The notes under the pieces were generated by a model. The model was not told the DNA's origin. It saw only the letters and a list, made by a program, of their open reading frames with translations, and made no database searches. Made by a program: the position numbers and the translations under genes. From contig JBAZOW010000154.1 in the NCBI GenBank assembly GCA_041648495.1, forward strand, positions 1 through 8,761: a stretch of 8,761 bases of DNA, given 5' to 3'. Shown in pieces: positions 6,181 to 8,761 of this stretch (its first letter is position 1; every line of letters begins with the position of its first letter). Origin of the DNA: Patulibacter sp041648495. GTDB lineage: Bacteria; Actinomycetota; Thermoleophilia; Solirubrobacterales; Solirubrobacteraceae.

Positions 6181-6186
6181 GAAGGC

Positions 6187-7092
6187 GTGAGTAGACCGAT
6201 CGGTATACCTCGGCCGCCGCAGGCTCTCGTGGCCTTCGGGCTCGGGGCGCTGTTCGTGGTCTGCTGGTCGTCGGGCTTCATCGGCGCCAAGCTCGGGGCG
6301 ACGGACGCTCCGGCGGCCACCGTGCTGATGTGGCGCTTCCTGCCGCTCGCGATCCTGCTGGCCCCGTTTCTGGTGGTCCGCCGCGGCGGACCGCTGGCCC
6401 GCGGCGAACTGCGGCGGCAGATCGGGATCGGGGCGCTGTCGCAGTCGGGCTACCTGCTGACCGTCTACGGGGCGATCGGGCTGGGGGTCAGCACGGGGAC
6501 GACCGCGCTGGTCGACGGCCTTCAGCCGCTCGTCGTCGCCGCGCTCGTCGGCCCGTTGCTCGGCGCGGTGGTCGCCGGTCGGCAGTGGATCGGCCTGGGG
6601 CTCGGGCTGCTCGGCGTGCTCCTGGTGACCGGGGCCGACGCCGCCGCGCCCGCCACGACCGCACCGCTGTGGGCCTACGCGGTGCCGTTCGCCGGGATGC
6701 TCTGCCTGGTGGCCGCGACCTTCATCGAGCGGCGGGCCCCGACCGCGACGCCCCCGATGCGGGCGCTGGCGATCCACTGCACGACCTCGGCGGTGATCTT
6801 CGTCGCCTTGGCGCTCGTCACCGGCGCTGCGGTCCCGCCCGCCTCGTCGCGGTTCTGGATCGCGATGGTCGCGCTGATCGGCTTCGCGACCTTCGGCGGC
6901 TACGGCCTCTACTGGTACCTGTTGGATCGGATCGGCGTGACCCGGCTCAACGCCCTGATGTTCCTCGTCCCGCCGGTGACGACGGTCTGGGGCGCGTTGA
7001 TGTTCGGCGAGCCGTTCACGCCGTTCACCGCCGCCGGACTCGGCCTCGCGCTGCTCGCCACCGGGATCGTGACCCGCGGCCCGCGCGGATAG
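6187..7092 (+). CDS. EamA-family (drug/metabolite) transporter
   Basis: This 301-residue polytopic membrane protein has about ten hydrophobic segments arranged as two EamA repeats, at about 14-148 and 160-297. The first repeat carries VVCWSSGFIGAKLG (24-37). The second carries the diagnostic FLVPPVTTVWGALMFGEPF (259-277). It is normal full length for the family. The substrate is unknown; family members export amino acids, metabolites or drugs. GTG 6187 is chosen because a TACCTT -10 box precedes it by 6 nt. A GTG at 6229, after AGG with a 5-nt gap, is a plausible alternative that would remove 14 residues and place operator 2 in the leader. The divergent TetR gene probably controls it. The stop codon overlaps the -10 box of the next gene. 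Confidence 0.9.
   Translation: MSRPIGIPRPPQALVAFGLGALFVVCWSSGFIGAKLGATDAPAATVLMWRFLPLAILLAPFLVVRRGGPLARGELRRQIGIGALSQSGYLLTVYGAIGLGVSTGTTALVDGLQPLVVAALVGPLLGAVVAGRQWIGLGLGLLGVLLVTGADAAAPATTAPLWAYAVPFAGMLCLVAATFIERRAPTATPPMRALAIHCTTSAVIFVALALVTGAAVPPASSRFWIAMVALIGFATFGGYGLYWYLLDRIGVTRLNALMFLVPPVTTVWGALMFGEPFTPFTAAGLGLALLATGIVTRGPRG
6191..6208. promoter_or_regulatory. Probable TetR operator 2
   Basis: GTAGACCGATCGGTATAC is an 18-bp palindrome with one mismatched pair. It shares the arm GATCGGTATACC with operator 1. It lies over codons 2-8 of the EamA gene if translation starts at 6187, where a bound repressor would act as a roadblock, or in the leader if it starts at 6229. Confidence 0.72.
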
Positions 7093-7095
7093 CCT
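7090..7095 (+). promoter_or_regulatory. Predicted -10 box of the quinone-oxidoreductase-like gene
   Basis: TAGCCT fits TANNNT and lies 6 nt before the ATG at 7102. Its first three bases are the EamA stop codon. GTGAC at 7069-7073, 16 bp upstream, could be a weak -35. The gene could also be read through from the EamA transcript. Confidence 0.4.
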
Positions 7096-7101
7096 GCCCG
7101 G

Positions 7102-8067
7102 ATGCGTGCTGTGCAGGTCCGTGAGTTCGGCGACCCCTCGGTGCTCGGGCTGGAGCAGGTCGCCGATCCGGTGGCGGGCGCGGGCGAGGTGCTGATCGAG
7201 GTCGACGCGGCCGGGGTCAACTTCGGTGACGTCCTCGTGCGGCAGGGCGCGTACTTCGGTCGCAAGGCGCTGCCGGTCGTGCCCGGGTGGGAGGTCGTCG
7301 GCCGGGTGGTCGATCCGGGGGACTCCGCGTTTCGATCGGGCGACCGGGTGGCGGCGCTGCTGGCGGGCGGCGGCTACGCGGAGCGGGTCGTCGCCCCGGT
7401 CAAGGACACCGTGCCGGTGCCCGGCGAGATCCCGGATCCGGTCGCGTTGGCGATGGTGATCCAGGGCGCGACGGCGTGGCACCTGCTCGAGACCCCCACG
7501 ACGGTCGCGGCCGGCGAGACCGTCCTGGTCAGCGGCGGCGGCAGCGGCGTGACCCACCTGGTCGTGCAGCTCGCGCGGATGCGGGACGTCGCACGGGTCG
7601 TGGTGGTCTGCTCGAGCGACGCGAAGGCCGACGCCGTGCGCGCGCTGGGCGCCGAGGCCGTGGTCTGTGCGGATAGCGACGGGCTCACCGACGTCTTGGC
7701 GGCCGAGCTCGGGCCGGCCAGCGTCGACCACGTGATCGACATGGTCGGCAGCCCGACCCTGGACGCGATGCTCCGCTGCCTGCGCCCCGGGGGTCGGGCG
7801 GTCGTCTACGGGGTTGCCGGGGGCACCCCGGCGCGGATCAACAGCGGCGCGCTGCTCCGCTTCGGCTGGACGATCTCCGGACTGTGGCTCGGGCACGAGG
7901 GCCACGAGCCGCTCGCCGACACGCTCGGGCGGCTGTTCGCCCTGCACCGCGCGGGGCGGCTGACGCCGACCCTGGGGCCGAGCCTCCCGCTGGCCGAGGC
8001 CGCCGAGGCGCACCGGCGGGTCGAGGCCCGTCAGGGCGTCGGCAAGCTCACGCTGACCTGCCGCTAG
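7102..8067 (+). CDS. Zinc-free NADPH:quinone oxidoreductase-like dehydrogenase (MDR superfamily)
   Basis: This 321-residue cytoplasmic reductase begins with MRAVQVREFGDPSVLGLEQV, typical of quinone oxidoreductases. It has the GroES-like domain at about 25-110 with AAGVNFGDVLVRQG (36-49) and PVVPGWEVVGRV (58-69). The nucleotide-binding Rossmann part starts with VLVSGGGSGV (141-150), a variant of the usual A-x-x-G-G-V-G turn, followed by VVCSSDAKADAVRALGAEAV (168-187) and VDHVIDMVGSP (208-218). The zinc-ligand cysteines of alcohol dehydrogenases are absent, so a zinc-free NAD(P)H-dependent reduction of quinones or enones is inferred; the substrate is unknown. It starts 9 bp after the EamA stop and ends by overlapping the stop codon of the convergent ligase gene. 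Confidence 0.9.
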   Translation: MRAVQVREFGDPSVLGLEQVADPVAGAGEVLIEVDAAGVNFGDVLVRQGAYFGRKALPVVPGWEVVGRVVDPGDSAFRSGDRVAALLAGGGYAERVVAPVKDTVPVPGEIPDPVALAMVIQGATAWHLLETPTTVAAGETVLVSGGGSGVTHLVVQLARMRDVARVVVVCSSDAKADAVRALGAEAVVCADSDGLTDVLAAELGPASVDHVIDMVGSPTLDAMLRCLRPGGRAVVYGVAGGTPARINSGALLRFGWTISGLWLGHEGHEPLADTLGRLFALHRAGRLTPTLGPSLPLAEAAEAHRRVEARQGVGKLTLTCR

Positions 8068-8761
8068 CGCGCGGCTGAGTCAGGGGCCGACGCCGACGCC
8101 GGGGTGGGCTCCGCATCGGCATCGGCCACGGCCACCCGGCGGACGGCCTGCCGGTCGATCTTGCCGCCGGGCAGGTGCGGAAGGCGGTCGACGACGAGCC
8201 ACCGCTTGGGGATCTTGTACACCGCCAGCCGCGTTCGCAGGAAGTCCCGCAGCTCCTCGTCGCGAACCTCGGCTCCGGGCACGGCGGCCACGCAGGCGAC
8301 GAGCTGCTCGCCCCAGTACGGGTGCGGGACGCCGACGATCACGCACTCCGCGACGTCGTCGTGCGCGACGAGCACGATCTCGATCTCCTCGGGGTGGACG
8401 TTCTTGCCGCCGGTGATCACCAGGTTCGAGGCCCGGCCGCGCAGCGAGAGCGCGCCGTCGGCGCGGATCGTGCCGATGTCGCCGACGGTGACGAACCCGT
8501 CCTCGGGAACGCCGGGGACGACCGCGCCGTCCTCGACGTAGCCCTCGAACAGGAACGGGCTGCGGACGTAGACCAGGCCGTGCTCGGGGTCGTCCTCCGG
8601 GCGGGGGCGGATCTGCAGCTCGACGTCCGGGAACGGCTCGCCGACGCAGCCGGGATCGTCGTCGACCGGACCCCGGCGGTTGACCGTGATGAAGCTGGTC
8701 TCCGAGGCGCCGTAGAGCTCGGCCACGTCGGCCGCGGGGAACAGCCGCGCGGCGATCGCCC
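8064..8761 (-). CDS. Acyl-CoA synthetase / AMP-binding ligase, C-terminal part (runs off right edge)
   Basis: 231 residues are visible on the minus strand, and the frame stays open to the window edge, so the N-terminal half is missing. Motifs of the adenylate-forming superfamily appear in order: ELYGASE (14-20 of the visible part), VGDIG (92-96; Asp94 binds the ribose), LRGRASNLVITGGKNVHPEE (106-125; hinge and A8 motif) and LPGGKIDR (196-203) with catalytic Lys200. These show an ATP-dependent ligase that activates a carboxylate as acyl-AMP and then usually transfers it to CoA. The YGASE motif resembles o-succinylbenzoate- or fatty-acid-CoA ligases, but the substrate-binding half is outside the window. 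The last 20 residues are an Ala/Asp/Pro/Ser-rich tail. A GTG at 8726 is internal and is not the start. Confidence 0.9.
   Translation of the reverse strand, partial: AIAARLFPAADVAELYGASETSFITVNRRGPVDDDPGCVGEPFPDVELQIRPRPEDDPEHGLVYVRSPFLFEGYVEDGAVVPGVPEDGFVTVGDIGTIRADGALSLRGRASNLVITGGKNVHPEEIEIVLVAHDDVAECVIVGVPHPYWGEQLVACVAAVPGAEVRDEELRDFLRTRLAVYKIPKRWLVVDRLPHLPGGKIDRQAVRRVAVADADAEPTPASASAPDSAAR

Noticed and set aside
4641..6320. Single 559-residue minus-strand frame as a fusion protein ending in the hydrolase
   Set aside because: The upstream part is a wrong-frame reading of the TetR gene. Hydrolase homology starts at 5540 with its own -10 box.
6028..8013. Long minus-strand ORF (661 residues) antisense to the EamA and oxidoreductase genes
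   Set aside because: It is Arg/Gly/Pro/His-rich without domain motifs, and overlaps well-supported genes on the other strand. It only joins the TetR helix-turn-helix in a wrong frame at its end. It is a high-GC shadow.
8726..8726. GTG at 8726 as the start of the AMP-binding ligase
   Set aside because: The frame is open to the window edge with conserved-looking residues before it, and the missing N-terminal half of the domain must lie upstream.

Overview
The window is very GC-rich, densely packed bacterial DNA with short intergenic gaps and GTG starts. It looks like a high-GC actinomycete relative (Actinomycetota). A Thermoleophilia/Solirubrobacterales-type organism is a guess from the secreted glycine-rich protein and the overall style, not something the sequence proves.

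Layout, left to right. (1) 1-589, minus strand: the N-terminal part of a secreted glycine-rich protein that runs off the left edge. (2) 765-2458, plus: a two-gene ABC-2 type exporter, ATPase then permease, joined by an ATGA overlap. A hairpin-capable inverted repeat lies in the gap shared with the divergent glycine-rich gene. (3) 2474-4578: an accessory-looking block. It opens with five tandem 23-bp AT-rich repeats running up to the start of a COG1373-type AAA ATPase with a C-terminal DUF4143 domain. Convergent to that gene is a toxin-antitoxin pair (PIN-domain VapC-like toxin and ribbon-helix-helix antitoxin) with a 23-bp palindromic operator upstream. (4) 4641-7092: an alpha/beta hydrolase and a TetR-family repressor (minus), divergent from an EamA-family transporter (plus). 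Two matching palindromes in the divergent promoter region are probable TetR operators. (5) 7102-8067, plus: a zinc-free quinone-oxidoreductase-like dehydrogenase, closely following the transporter. (6) 8064-8761, minus: the C-terminal part of an acyl-CoA synthetase / AMP-binding ligase that runs off the right edge. Its stop codon overlaps that of the dehydrogenase.

How parts work together. The ABC pair forms one exporter of unknown substrate. The TetR protein probably controls itself and the EamA transporter, and perhaps the neighbouring hydrolase. The toxin and antitoxin are translationally coupled and probably autorepressed.

Two non-coding signals stand out. One is the 23-bp tandem array in front of the DUF4143 ATPase, which overlaps that gene's predicted promoter. 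The other is a repeated architecture in which a TANNNT -10 box sits 6 or 7 nt before the start codon at six gene starts, which implies leaderless transcription as the local norm. Many long ORFs antisense to these genes are GC-driven shadows and were left out.
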